The position numbers were made by a program, and so were the translations under genes. Of a DNA stretch of 64,000 bases, positions 17,320 to 25,572 are shown one piece after another (positions within the stretch are counted from its first letter, which is position 1; the number at the start of each line of letters is the position of its first letter). The DNA is from Bacteroidota bacterium (lineage in GTDB: Bacteria; Bacteroidota; Bacteroidia; UKL13-3): positions 1 through 64,000 of the forward strand of contig JAUXUD010000077.1 in the NCBI GenBank assembly GCA_030680835.1. Reading direction: 5' to 3'. The notes below the pieces were generated by a model that was given only the letters and a program-made list of their open reading frames with translations, searched no databases and was not told where the DNA came from.

Positions 17320-18402
17320 TTACCGCTGACTATTAGAATAGAACAATGGAAAACGCAGAATGTCTACTTCGTCTTCCAAGGCATTTCCTTTTTCAATGTG
17401 TTCAAACAAGTGCTTGGCAAGATATGGAGCCTGCAATACCCCTTTGGTTCCCAAGCCATTAAATACATACAGGTTTTTAAGCTGAGGATGGGCTCCCAAA
17501 ATGGCTCTCCGGTCGCGGGTTGTTGGTCTGATTCCTGCATATTGATCTACCACTTCAAAAGGAATCGTTAACATATTCTTTAATTTTTCCAGCAAGAATT
17601 GTTTTCCTTTTTCATTACTTATTTCATCCAGGTCGTCCCATTCGTAAGTAGCACCTACCTTGTAATAATGATTGCCCTGATGTACCAGATATACTCCTTT
17701 TTTAACAATTTTTTCTGTATTCAGGTCAGGGCAATGAATTAACAAAATCTGGCCCTTGCTTAATTTAAAAGGCAGCCAGCTAAAATATGGATTTTTAAGG
17801 GCCTGATAGCCCTCACAACAAACAACTTTTTCAAAAATATTGTTGTTATATTGCCAACCCTTTTCAGTTTGAACCAAATCAGTATAGTTAAGTTCTTCTT
17901 TTCTGAGCAGATTCTTTCCCATTAAATATTGCCCGTAAGCATCGATATAATTCCGGGTTTCAACCCAGCCACTTTGATTTACCTCAAAACAGCCGTTAGG
18001 AGCTATTAGATAAGGCTCACAGGTTTCAGTTTCATGAATGAATTCCTTGAATGCAGAATTCTCCATGCGCGACCAAAAGTCATTGGCTTCCTTATTGTTT
18101 CCAAAAGCCTGATGCGTTGGTTCAAACCGTAAAAGTTTTATTTTTAACAGGGATTCAATTTCTGCAAAAGTATTTTTTAGCTCAGCAAGCAATTCATTAA
18201 TCTTCCAGTTAATCGTCATCCGTTTTCCGCTTATGGGATTGAACATTCCTGCAGCAACTTTACTGGAAGTATGTATTTTGATTGGATCAAAAATCAAAAA
18301 GCTTTTATTGTTTTTTTGCAATTGGTGTGCAAACAAAAAACCTGCTAAACCGCCACCAATAATCAGGTAATCAAATTTATTTACTAAAGTGTTGTGTTCC
18401 AT
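17320..18402 (-). CDS. FAD-dependent oxidoreductase (DAO family), possible MnmC oxidase partner
   Basis: A 360-residue DAO-type flavoprotein. The N-terminal Rossmann motif is DYLIIGGGLAGFLFA, followed by KVAAGMFNPISGKRM. The C-terminal half has GIRPTTRDRRAILG and a last FAD-binding segment, VFNGLGTKGVLQAP. It begins 12 bp after mnmD. In E. coli one protein, MnmC, fuses the MnmD-type methyltransferase to a DAO oxidase that converts cmnm5U34 to nm5U34. This gene could be the separate oxidase half, though an amino-acid oxidase role is also possible. Confidence 0.8.
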   Translation of the reverse strand: MEHNTLVNKFDYLIIGGGLAGFLFAHQLQKNNKSFLIFDPIKIHTSSKVAAGMFNPISGKRMTINWKINELLAELKNTFAEIESLLKIKLLRFEPTHQAFGNNKEANDFWSRMENSAFKEFIHETETCEPYLIAPNGCFEVNQSGWVETRNYIDAYGQYLMGKNLLRKEELNYTDLVQTEKGWQYNNNIFEKVVCCEGYQALKNPYFSWLPFKLSKGQILLIHCPDLNTEKIVKKGVYLVHQGNHYYKVGATYEWDDLDEISNEKGKQFLLEKLKNMLTIPFEVVDQYAGIRPTTRDRRAILGAHPQLKNLYVFNGLGTKGVLQAPYLAKHLFEHIEKGNALEDEVDILRFPLFYSNSQR

Positions 18403-18414
18403 AATTGTGTTAAA

Positions 18415-19092
18415 TTATTTTATTTTGTAACCCCGTACCATATGACGTTTACCGGGTGGGCCATCCAGGCGGCATACTTCAAAACCAACGTTACGCATAT
18501 TGTTTTTAATGGTTCCTTTTGCCGAATAGGTTACCAAAATCCCACCAGGATGCATTGCATCATACATTTTTTGAAAAACGGATTCTGTCCACATTTCGGG
18601 CTGTTTTTCCGGCCCGAATGCATCGAAATAAATTATATGGTATATTGAACCTGATACAAAATTTAACAGGGATTGGTTCATTTTAGTCAGGGCAAAGGTT
18701 TCGGTGATGTCAACTGTTTCATTCCAGTTTGATTGATGCATTTTGCGAAAGGCCAATTTTTCAAAATCATTCAGAGAACTTTCGTAACCGAGTTTTTTTA
18801 CAAAATCAAAAGGCAATGGATTATTTTCGAGCGCATCATATCTGATATTGTTTTTTTGAGCTTCGTTAAAGGTAAGTATGGCATTTAAACCGGTTCCAAA
18901 TCCTACTTCCAAAAGGTTCAGTGTGTCGTTTACATGTACCGGATTATGTGAAATAAAATATTGAAAGCCTTCTTTAATAAATACATGCATACTTTCTGTA
19001 CAGGCACCTTTAACTGAATGATAAGTTTCATTGAGTACTTTATTGAATAAAGTATTTGAGCCATCAGCAGTTGGAATAATTTGAGGAAGCAT
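18415..19092 (-). CDS. mnmD: tRNA (mnm5s2U34) methyltransferase MnmD
   Basis: A SAM-dependent methyltransferase for the last step of mnm5s2U34 wobble-uridine modification. It corresponds to the N-terminal half of E. coli MnmC. The family motifs are DGSNTLFN, ETYHSVKGACTES, the SAM loop LEVGFGTGLNA, and IIYFDAFGPEKQPEMWTE. GGILVTYSAKG and the RLDGPPGKRHMVRG ending also fit. At 225 residues it is the stand-alone MnmD form. It heads the minus-strand run mnmD - FAD oxidoreductase - epimerase - unknown gene. Confidence 0.93.
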   Translation of the reverse strand: MLPQIIPTADGSNTLFNKVLNETYHSVKGACTESMHVFIKEGFQYFISHNPVHVNDTLNLLEVGFGTGLNAILTFNEAQKNNIRYDALENNPLPFDFVKKLGYESSLNDFEKLAFRKMHQSNWNETVDITETFALTKMNQSLLNFVSGSIYHIIYFDAFGPEKQPEMWTESVFQKMYDAMHPGGILVTYSAKGTIKNNMRNVGFEVCRLDGPPGKRHMVRGYKIK

Positions 19093-19245
19093 TTACCCGG
19101 ATATATTTATTTTACTTTTATACTGCACCCTCAAAACAAAATGGTGTATTTAATCGTATTACATTAGATGTTTTCACTTTGCGAAAATATGCAAAAGGCA
19201 ATGGAGAATTTGTTTATTTGTAATTAATATTGAATTTTATATAGA

Positions 19246-20343
19246 ATGCAGGGACATTTTTTTAGTAAATACATTCCCGATCCGGGTGCAGGAGATCCAT
19301 TTCAAAGGTTATTGGACCTGTTTCTGCAATTGATGCAATATACCAACGGTGATGTGGCAGAAGCCCTGGATTGGCTCACTCAGTTGGATGCCCAAAACAA
19401 CTTAACGGGGGAAGCTTATGGAATGGGTAATTTTATTCAGGATCTGAAAGACAAAGGTTATATTAAGGAAAATCCCCTGAACGGAGATTTTGTTCCAACC
19501 GGAAAAACCAACCAGAGTATCAGAAAAAAAAGTCTTGAAGAAATTTTTGGGAAACTCAAAAAAAGTCCTCGCGGAAACCATAGAACCCAGGTTACAGGTC
19601 AGGGCGATGAACTGAACAGTGATACCCGAAAGTTTACTTTTGGTGACAGTATTGACCAGATAGATATGACGGCAAGCCTGCATAATGCACAGGTAAATCA
19701 TGGCATTGAGCACTTTAATCTGACAGAAAGCGATCTTGAAATTAAGGAAAGGGATTATAACGCACAAACATCAACTGTATTGATGATTGATATTTCACAC
19801 AGCATGATATTATATGGTGAGGACCGGATAACTCCGGCAAAAAAAGTTGCAATGGCACTCGCTGAGTTAATTAAAACAAAATATCCAAAAGACACTCTTG
19901 ATATCATTGTTTTTGGGAATGATGCCTGGCCCGTTGAATTGAAGGATTTGCCCTATCTGCAGGTGGGCCCATATCATACCAATACCTATTCGGGTTTGGA
20001 GCTGGCATTGGATTTATTGAGAAAACGCAGACATGCGAATAAACAAATTTTTATGATTACTGATGGTAAACCCACCTGTTTAAAAGAAGGAGCTGGTTAT
20101 TACCAAAATAGTTTTGGACTTGACAAAAAAATCATCAATAAAACACTTACCATGGCGGTGCAGGCAAGACGTGTGGGAGTATGTATTACAACATTTATGA
20201 TTGCCAGCGATCCCTACCTTCAAAAATTTGTGAGAGACTTTACAAAATTAAATAATGGAAGGGCTTATTATAGTTCATTAAATGGATTGGGAAATTATAT
20301 TTTTGAGGACTTTGAAAAAAACAGACGTAAGAATTTAAAATAA
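19246..20343 (+). CDS. VWA-domain protein (partner of the AAA+ ATPase)
   Basis: A 365-residue cytoplasmic protein with a C-terminal von Willebrand A domain. The MIDAS metal site is intact: MIDISHSM (DxSxS) near residue 180, a Thr in HTNTYSG, and Asp in MITDGKP. The N-terminal half is a helical region of unknown role. The AAA+ gene starts 4 bp after its stop codon. AAA+/VWA pairs such as RavA-ViaA and magnesium chelatase I/D work as remodelling machines, so a complex between the two products is likely. The client is unknown. Confidence 0.85.
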   Translation: MQGHFFSKYIPDPGAGDPFQRLLDLFLQLMQYTNGDVAEALDWLTQLDAQNNLTGEAYGMGNFIQDLKDKGYIKENPLNGDFVPTGKTNQSIRKKSLEEIFGKLKKSPRGNHRTQVTGQGDELNSDTRKFTFGDSIDQIDMTASLHNAQVNHGIEHFNLTESDLEIKERDYNAQTSTVLMIDISHSMILYGEDRITPAKKVAMALAELIKTKYPKDTLDIIVFGNDAWPVELKDLPYLQVGPYHTNTYSGLELALDLLRKRRHANKQIFMITDGKPTCLKEGAGYYQNSFGLDKKIINKTLTMAVQARRVGVCITTFMIASDPYLQKFVRDFTKLNNGRAYYSSLNGLGNYIFEDFEKNRRKNLK

Positions 20344-20347
20344 GTAT

Positions 20348-21832
20348 ATGACAAATCAATCAATAAATACTTTATATCAACTGAAACGTTCAGGATATCA
20401 ATCCAAAACCATTAAGCAGGAAATGAGAGATAATCTGATCGGATTTTTGAAAAAAGGGGAAAACCCGTTTACGGGTATTCAGGGTTATGATGATACGGTA
20501 CTGCCTCAATTGCAAACTGCAATTTTATCAAAGCACAATATCATTTTACTGGGATTGAGAGGACAGGCCAAAACCCGGATAGCCCGTTTAATGATGAATT
20601 TACTGGATGAATATATTCCTGTTGTATCAGGCAGTGAGATTAATGACGACCCTATGCTGCCCATGAGCCGGTATGCTATTGATTTAATTGAGGAAATGGG
20701 TGATGAAACGCCGGTTGAATGGATGCATAGAAATGAACGTTATACAGAAAAACTGGCAACCCCCGACGTGTCGGTTGCAGATTTAATCGGGGACGTGGAT
20801 CCGATAAAAGCAGCCACACTTAAATTGCATTATAATGATGAACGGGTGCTTCATTTTGGGTTAATTCCCCGTAGTCACAGATGTATTTTTGTAATTAATG
20901 AATTACCCGATTTGCAGGCGAGAATTCAGGTTTCGTTGTTTAATATTTTGCAGGAAGGTGATTTACAAATTAGGGGATTCAAATTAAGACTACCCCTGGA
21001 TGTTCAGTTTATTTTCACTGCAAATCCTGAAGATTATACAAACAGGGGAAGTATTGTTACTCCGTTAAAGGACCGTATTGACAGCCAGATTTTAACACAT
21101 TACCCCAAAACGCTGGACTTATCAAAGCGTATAACCACTCAGGAAGTTCATATCAGCAAAGAACAAAGGGAAACTATTTTAGTAAGTGAAATGCTTCTCG
21201 ACCTGATAGAATACATTGCAATTGAAGCCAGAAAAAGCGATTTGGTAGATCAAAAAAGCGGAGTATCGGCAAGGCTAACCATTAGTGCCCTTGAAAATCT
21301 GTACAGCACAGCCGAGCGCCGGATGTTGCTAACCGGACAAAATAAAACCTATGCACGGATCAGTGATTTATTTGGAGTATTACCCAGTATAACCGGAAAG
21401 GTTGAACTGGTTTATGAAGGGGAACTGGAAGGTGTAAGCAACGTAGCCCAGGCTTTAACCGGGAAGGCAATCAAGGCGTTATTTAACGAAAAATTTCCGA
21501 ACCCTGAAAAAGCTAAAAAAGCAAAAAAGCCCAATCCGTTTGCTACAATATTAAACTGGTTCAATGATGGTTATACGGTAAGCGTACATAGCACTGTGAA
21601 CGATCTGGCATATCAAAAAGAATTATTAACGGTAGAGGGCCTGCCGGAGCTAATCAAAGAATCCTATCCCAAATACAGCGAACCGGAGAAAGTAATACTA
21701 ATGGAACTGGTATTGCATGGTTTGGCCGAATACAGTCAGTTAAGCAAACACAATCTCACCAAAGGTTTTGAATTTAAAGATTTAATGAGCAGTATGTTTG
21801 AAATGAAAAATAGGCATGAAGATGAGGATTAA
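20348..21832 (+). CDS. MoxR/Mg-chelatase-like AAA+ ATPase
   Basis: A 494-residue AAA+ ATPase of the magnesium-chelatase/MoxR type. Walker A reads GLRGQAKT, with Ala where Gly normally precedes Lys. Walker B reads CIFVINELPDL, with Asn in place of Asp. The sensor and arginine-finger segment is FTANPEDYTNRGSIVTPLKDR, as in Mg-chelatase I subunits. The sensor and finger residues suggest an active machine despite the two unusual nucleotide-site residues. Paired with the VWA gene 4 bp upstream. Confidence 0.85.
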   Translation: MTNQSINTLYQLKRSGYQSKTIKQEMRDNLIGFLKKGENPFTGIQGYDDTVLPQLQTAILSKHNIILLGLRGQAKTRIARLMMNLLDEYIPVVSGSEINDDPMLPMSRYAIDLIEEMGDETPVEWMHRNERYTEKLATPDVSVADLIGDVDPIKAATLKLHYNDERVLHFGLIPRSHRCIFVINELPDLQARIQVSLFNILQEGDLQIRGFKLRLPLDVQFIFTANPEDYTNRGSIVTPLKDRIDSQILTHYPKTLDLSKRITTQEVHISKEQRETILVSEMLLDLIEYIAIEARKSDLVDQKSGVSARLTISALENLYSTAERRMLLTGQNKTYARISDLFGVLPSITGKVELVYEGELEGVSNVAQALTGKAIKALFNEKFPNPEKAKKAKKPNPFATILNWFNDGYTVSVHSTVNDLAYQKELLTVEGLPELIKESYPKYSEPEKVILMELVLHGLAEYSQLSKHNLTKGFEFKDLMSSMFEMKNRHEDED

Positions 21833-21902
21833 AAATCCCATTTCTATGATTTATCTTTTTTTAATTTTTGCAGGATAGTTCCAATAATATATCTTGCCCT
21901 TT

Positions 21903-22676
21903 ATGAAAACTAAAGAAGAAATTGTAAGTGATTGGCTACCCCGCTATACCGGACGCCCATTGGAGTTATTTGGGGAGTATATTTTACTTACGAATTTTAT
22001 TAATTATATTGAGTTATTTGCCAAAAGATTTAATGTAGAGATTTTAGGTAAAGACAAACCCATGCAAACGGCTACTGCCGAAAATATAACCATTATAAAC
22101 TTTGGAATGGGAAGTGCCATGGCTGCAACCTGCATGGATTTATTAAGTGCCATTCATCCCAAGGCAGCTTTGTTTTTAGGCAAATGCGGAGGTCTCAAAA
22201 AATCGACAAAATTGGGAGATTTGATTTTACCGATAGCTGCAATCCGGGGCGAAGGGACAAGTAATGATTATATAATGAATGAAATTCCGGCATTGCCTTC
22301 ATTCAGATTGCAAAAAGCCGTTTCGGCAACCATTGTAAAACATGAAATGGATTATTGGACCGGAACCGTGTATACAACCAACCGTAGGGTTTGGGAGCAT
22401 GATGATGAATTTAAAAAATATTTGAGAAAAACCCGGGCGATGGCAATAGATATGGAAACGGCAACCATTTTTATAACCGGATTTGTGAATCAAATTCCTA
22501 AAGGAGCCTTATTGTTGGTTAGTGATAACCCAATGGTTCCGGAAGGAGTAAAAACCTCGAAAAGTGATACCGGAGTTACTGCAAAATTTGTTGCCAAACA
22601 TTTGGATATTGGAATAGATTCTCTGATTGAGTTACGGGATTCCGGTGAGTCGGTTAAGCATATGAGATTCGAGTAG
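21903..22676 (+). CDS. amn: AMP nucleosidase
   Basis: Hydrolyses AMP to adenine and ribose 5-phosphate. The roughly 257-residue protein has the nucleoside phosphorylase fold: NFGMGSAMAATCMDLL, FLGKCGGL, GDLILPIAAIRGEG, and the MAIDMETAT motif carrying the conserved Met-Glu of the active site. It corresponds to the short Bacteroidota form rather than the longer E. coli Amn. The ATG at 21903 is preferred to the TTG three codons upstream. A weak hairpin (AAATGAG ... CTCATTT, 22683-22708) between it and the convergent PIN gene may help termination. Confidence 0.9.
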   Translation: MKTKEEIVSDWLPRYTGRPLELFGEYILLTNFINYIELFAKRFNVEILGKDKPMQTATAENITIINFGMGSAMAATCMDLLSAIHPKAALFLGKCGGLKKSTKLGDLILPIAAIRGEGTSNDYIMNEIPALPSFRLQKAVSATIVKHEMDYWTGTVYTTNRRVWEHDDEFKKYLRKTRAMAIDMETATIFITGFVNQIPKGALLLVSDNPMVPEGVKTSKSDTGVTAKFVAKHLDIGIDSLIELRDSGESVKHMRFE

Positions 22677-22708
22677 GATTAGAAATGAGTATTGTCGCTT
22701 TCTCATTT

Positions 22709-23137
22709 TCAGTTATTTTCGAAACTATGTAATTGCAAAAATTCTGATGGATGCAAAATTGGAATCTTTACATCAATAAAATCTTTACGGTTAAAAGTAA
22801 TAATAGCATCTGCTTTCATTCGCATAGCAGAGAAATATTGAATGCCATCTTCTATATCAATAAATTTTGATTCAAAAGCGGCCTCAACAATCGATTGGTC
22901 TTCGATAGAGATCATGAAATAAGAAAATGCCTTTAGCAAAACTTTTTTAATGTGTTTTTTATCCTTGTAAAACTTGCCTACCATGTAAAAAACAATGGCT
23001 ACAGTTGTTGGTGAAACATAAGGTCTGTTGTATAAAGATATAATTGTTGAAATACATTGAGTACAAAGTTCATTTTCCTTTGAATCGGAATTTAACCAGT
23101 CAATTATTATATTGGCATCAATAAAAATGCGTTGCAT
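22709..23137 (-). CDS. PIN-domain toxin (VapC-like ribonuclease)
   Basis: A 142-residue PIN-domain protein. The acidic active-site residues are in FIDANIIIDWL (first Asp at residue 7), in FIDIEDGIQYFSAM, and in the terminal block ADAIITFNRKDF. Together these define a VapC-type Mg2+-dependent RNase. It follows the antitoxin gene by 8 bp on the same strand, the usual antitoxin-first order. The RNA target is not predictable. The locus stands alone between amn and the ABC exporter. Confidence 0.9.
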   Translation of the reverse strand: MQRIFIDANIIIDWLNSDSKENELCTQCISTIISLYNRPYVSPTTVAIVFYMVGKFYKDKKHIKKVLLKAFSYFMISIEDQSIVEAAFESKFIDIEDGIQYFSAMRMKADAIITFNRKDFIDVKIPILHPSEFLQLHSFENN

Positions 23138-23145
23138 TCAGGTTT

Positions 23146-23391
23146 TTATTCTTTTTTATAATCCCGGTGTGAACCTAATTTAAAAACCCCTGATAGTTTC
23201 CGGATCTCAGGTTGTTCAAATGAGAATTTGCCGGTTTCTTTGTTTTTTTTGATTTTAACATAAGCTGCTAAAAAATCTTCCACTATGGAAGAAATAGATT
23301 CTTCTTCCATCATTACGTATGCTTTGGCTTCCTTAATTATTTTTACATCACAGCTAAGCGTTAGTTTGGTTTTATTTGATTTTGATTTCAT
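23146..23391 (-). CDS. DUF6364-like antitoxin
   Basis: An 81-residue protein from the ATG at 23391 (MKSKSNKTKLTLS...). The ORF track extends it 20 codons upstream into the operator, which is unlikely. The pattern KTKLTLSCDVKIIKEAKAYVMMEEESISSIVEDFL resembles ribbon-helix-helix DNA-binding antitoxins such as DUF6364. A charged C-terminal tail probably wraps the toxin. It lies directly downstream of two TTATACGTA palindromes that it may bind for autoregulation. Confidence 0.82.
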   Translation of the reverse strand: MKSKSNKTKLTLSCDVKIIKEAKAYVMMEEESISSIVEDFLAAYVKIKKNKETGKFSFEQPEIRKLSGVFKLGSHRDYKKE

Positions 23392-23410
23392 AATGTGATG
23401 AAGAAAATTT

Positions 23411-23445
23411 TTTATACGTACAAAAATAAATATTATACGTATAAA
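23411..23445. promoter_or_regulatory. Paired palindromic operator of the toxin-antitoxin genes
   Basis: The sequence TTTATACGTA (23411-23420) and its exact reverse complement TACGTATAAA (23436-23445) lie 15 bp apart. Each half is itself close to a 12-bp palindrome: TTATACGTATAA is exact at 23433-23444, and TTATACGTACAA at 23412-23423 has one mismatch. Their centres are 21 bp apart, two helical turns. The site sits 20 bp upstream of the antitoxin ATG, the expected place for an autorepression operator. Confidence 0.75.
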
Positions 23446-23549
23446 AAGCAAATATTTTTATATTTAACCTTTACAGCTTTGTTTTAATCCCTGAATTGGT
23501 TCAATTCACCAATTATAATATTTTCAGACAGAACATAGTAAAGGGCTCT

Positions 23550-23557
23550 TATATTTG
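23550..23557 (+). promoter_or_regulatory. Bacteroidota -7 element of the ABC exporter
   Basis: TATATTTG, an exact TAnnTTTG match, ends 16 nt before the ATG at 23573. It overlaps the TTG (23555) used by the ORF track, which argues for the downstream ATG. Confidence 0.65.
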
Positions 23558-23572
23558 CACCAAAATTTTAAG

Positions 23573-25447
23573 ATGGCAAAAAGCAGGTTTAGCAGCAATG
23601 GAAATTTAAAAAAGGAACCCGAAAAAGTTAAGATTAGTAAGGAGACTCTGAAAGAGGCATTTATACTTTTTTCATATCTAAAACCTTATAAAAGCAAATT
23701 TATCTTAAGCTTGGTATTTATAGCTCTTTCGGCATTTAGCACTATGATATTTCCTTTTTTGTTGGGTAAAATGATTGATGCGGCGGCTCCGGGTGCAAAC
23801 TTAAAATTACCACAAGGTGGAATAGACACAGGCATGCTTGGTTTTAATCTAAAAACAGTTCAATGGAGTTTGAACACAATACTATTACTCTTGTTTTTGC
23901 AGCTTTCAGTACAAACGATCTTTTCATTTATGCGGATTTATTTATTGACTGAAGTGGGGGAGAAGTCCTTGGCCAATATCAGAACGGATTTATATGGTAA
24001 ATTATTGAGCCAGCCAATGAGTTTTTTCAGTGATCAGCGTGTAGGAGAATTGAGCAACCGGATAAGTTCCGATTTATCGCAAATTCAGGATGCCATTTCT
24101 TTCACATTGGCCGAATTTTTAAGAGGAATTTTCACATTAATAATTGGATTAAGTTTTATTTTTTGGATTTCTACAGAACTGGCTTTGGTAATGTTATCGG
24201 TTGTGCCATTAATTGCGATAATTGCTGTTGTATTTGGCATACGGATTCGAAAAATGTCACGTAAAGCACAGGATCAGCTGGCAGAAAGTGGTACTATTGT
24301 TCAGGAAACATTTCAGGGAATTTCAATTGTAAAGGCTTTTACAAGCGAAAGTTATGAAATGAAAAGATACACTTCCAGTATTATGGGTGTAGTTGAAACC
24401 GCTATAACCAATGCAAGATATCGCGGTGCATTTGTAAGTTTTATGATTTTTGGAGTTTTTGGCGCCATTGCATTTGTGATGTGGTATGGAGCCCGAATGA
24501 TCAGTTCAGGCGAAATGAGTGCCGGCGACTTAACCATGTTTGTAATCTTTTCGGCATTTGTGGGAGGTACTTTTGCCGGTTTTGCTGATATGTTCAGTCA
24601 GTTACAAAAAACATTGGGAGCCACACAAAGGGTTCGGGAATTGTTAAGAACAGAAGGAGAGCCAGTGGAGCTAACAGATTCAATGGTTAAAATTGAGCAC
24701 CCGATTCTGGGGAATGTGAGGTTTGAAAATGTTGCATTTCGTTATCCTTCGAGGGTGGATGTTGAAGTTTTAAAAAACATAACATTATCGGTTCAGGCCG
24801 GAGAGCAAATCGCATTGGTTGGACCCAGCGGTGCCGGTAAAAGCACATTGGCCTCCCTGTTGTTGAAATTTTATGAGCCCATAGAAGGTGCTATTTACTT
24901 TGATGAAAAAAACAGTAAAGATTTTGGATTAACAGAATTACGCAAGCAGATGGCTTTTGTGCCACAGGATGTTGTACTTTTTGGTGGTTCAATAAGAGAA
25001 AATATAGCCTATGGCAAACCCGGAGCGGGTGATGCAGAAATAATAGCAGCAGCCCATAAGGCAAATGCCCATGAATTTATTAACCGCTTTCCGGAAGCAT
25101 ACGAAACCATTGTTGGTGAAAGAGGCATTAAGTTAAGCGGAGGCCAGCGCCAGCGTATTGCTATAGCTCGGGCCATATTAAAAAATCCGGCGATACTCAT
25201 TTTAGATGAAGCAACCAGTTCACTCGACAGCGAAAGTGAACAGTTGGTTCAGGAAGCTTTGGAAAACCTAATGAAAGACCGGACCAGTTTTGTGATTGCA
25301 CATCGTTTGTCAACGGTTCGTAACTCCAATAAAATTATTGTGATTGATAAAGGAACCGTTCAGGAAATTGGCACCCACGAAATTTTAATGCTTAACGAAC
25401 ATGGGCTTTATCGCAGGTTGGTGGATATGCAACTGGAGTGGAATTGA
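23573..25447 (+). CDS. ABC exporter, fused permease/ATPase (MsbA-like)
   Basis: A 624-residue half-transporter that should act as a homodimer in the inner membrane. The N-terminal membrane domain (about 40-350) has the six helices of type I ABC exporters. The nucleotide-binding domain has Walker A GPSGAGKST, a VPQDVVLFGGSI Q-loop, the signature LSGGQRQRIAIARAIL, Walker B ILILDEATSSLD and the IAHRLSTVR H-loop. It resembles MsbA or BmrA-type lipid or drug exporters. The substrate is not known. It stands alone with its own promoter. Confidence 0.93.
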   Translation: MAKSRFSSNGNLKKEPEKVKISKETLKEAFILFSYLKPYKSKFILSLVFIALSAFSTMIFPFLLGKMIDAAAPGANLKLPQGGIDTGMLGFNLKTVQWSLNTILLLLFLQLSVQTIFSFMRIYLLTEVGEKSLANIRTDLYGKLLSQPMSFFSDQRVGELSNRISSDLSQIQDAISFTLAEFLRGIFTLIIGLSFIFWISTELALVMLSVVPLIAIIAVVFGIRIRKMSRKAQDQLAESGTIVQETFQGISIVKAFTSESYEMKRYTSSIMGVVETAITNARYRGAFVSFMIFGVFGAIAFVMWYGARMISSGEMSAGDLTMFVIFSAFVGGTFAGFADMFSQLQKTLGATQRVRELLRTEGEPVELTDSMVKIEHPILGNVRFENVAFRYPSRVDVEVLKNITLSVQAGEQIALVGPSGAGKSTLASLLLKFYEPIEGAIYFDEKNSKDFGLTELRKQMAFVPQDVVLFGGSIRENIAYGKPGAGDAEIIAAAHKANAHEFINRFPEAYETIVGERGIKLSGGQRQRIAIARAILKNPAILILDEATSSLDSESEQLVQEALENLMKDRTSFVIAHRLSTVRNSNKIIVIDKGTVQEIGTHEILMLNEHGLYRRLVDMQLEWN

Positions 25448-25534
25448 GAGACTTTTATGATAAATATTTTTTCAAATGCCAAATAAAGATAAATTTGCCC
25501 TCCCATTGATTTTGTAATCTCAAATAAAAAACTG

Positions 25535-25542
25535 CATCTTTG
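25535..25542 (+). promoter_or_regulatory. Probable promoter of the E2 acyltransferase gene
   Basis: CATCTTTG differs from TAnnTTTG only at the first base, and a TTTG at 25511-25514 lies 20 nt upstream, the usual spacing. The gene's ATG is at 25573. Confidence 0.5.
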
Positions 25543-25572
25543 GGTAAAGACTAATGACTAAAACAATCTCGC

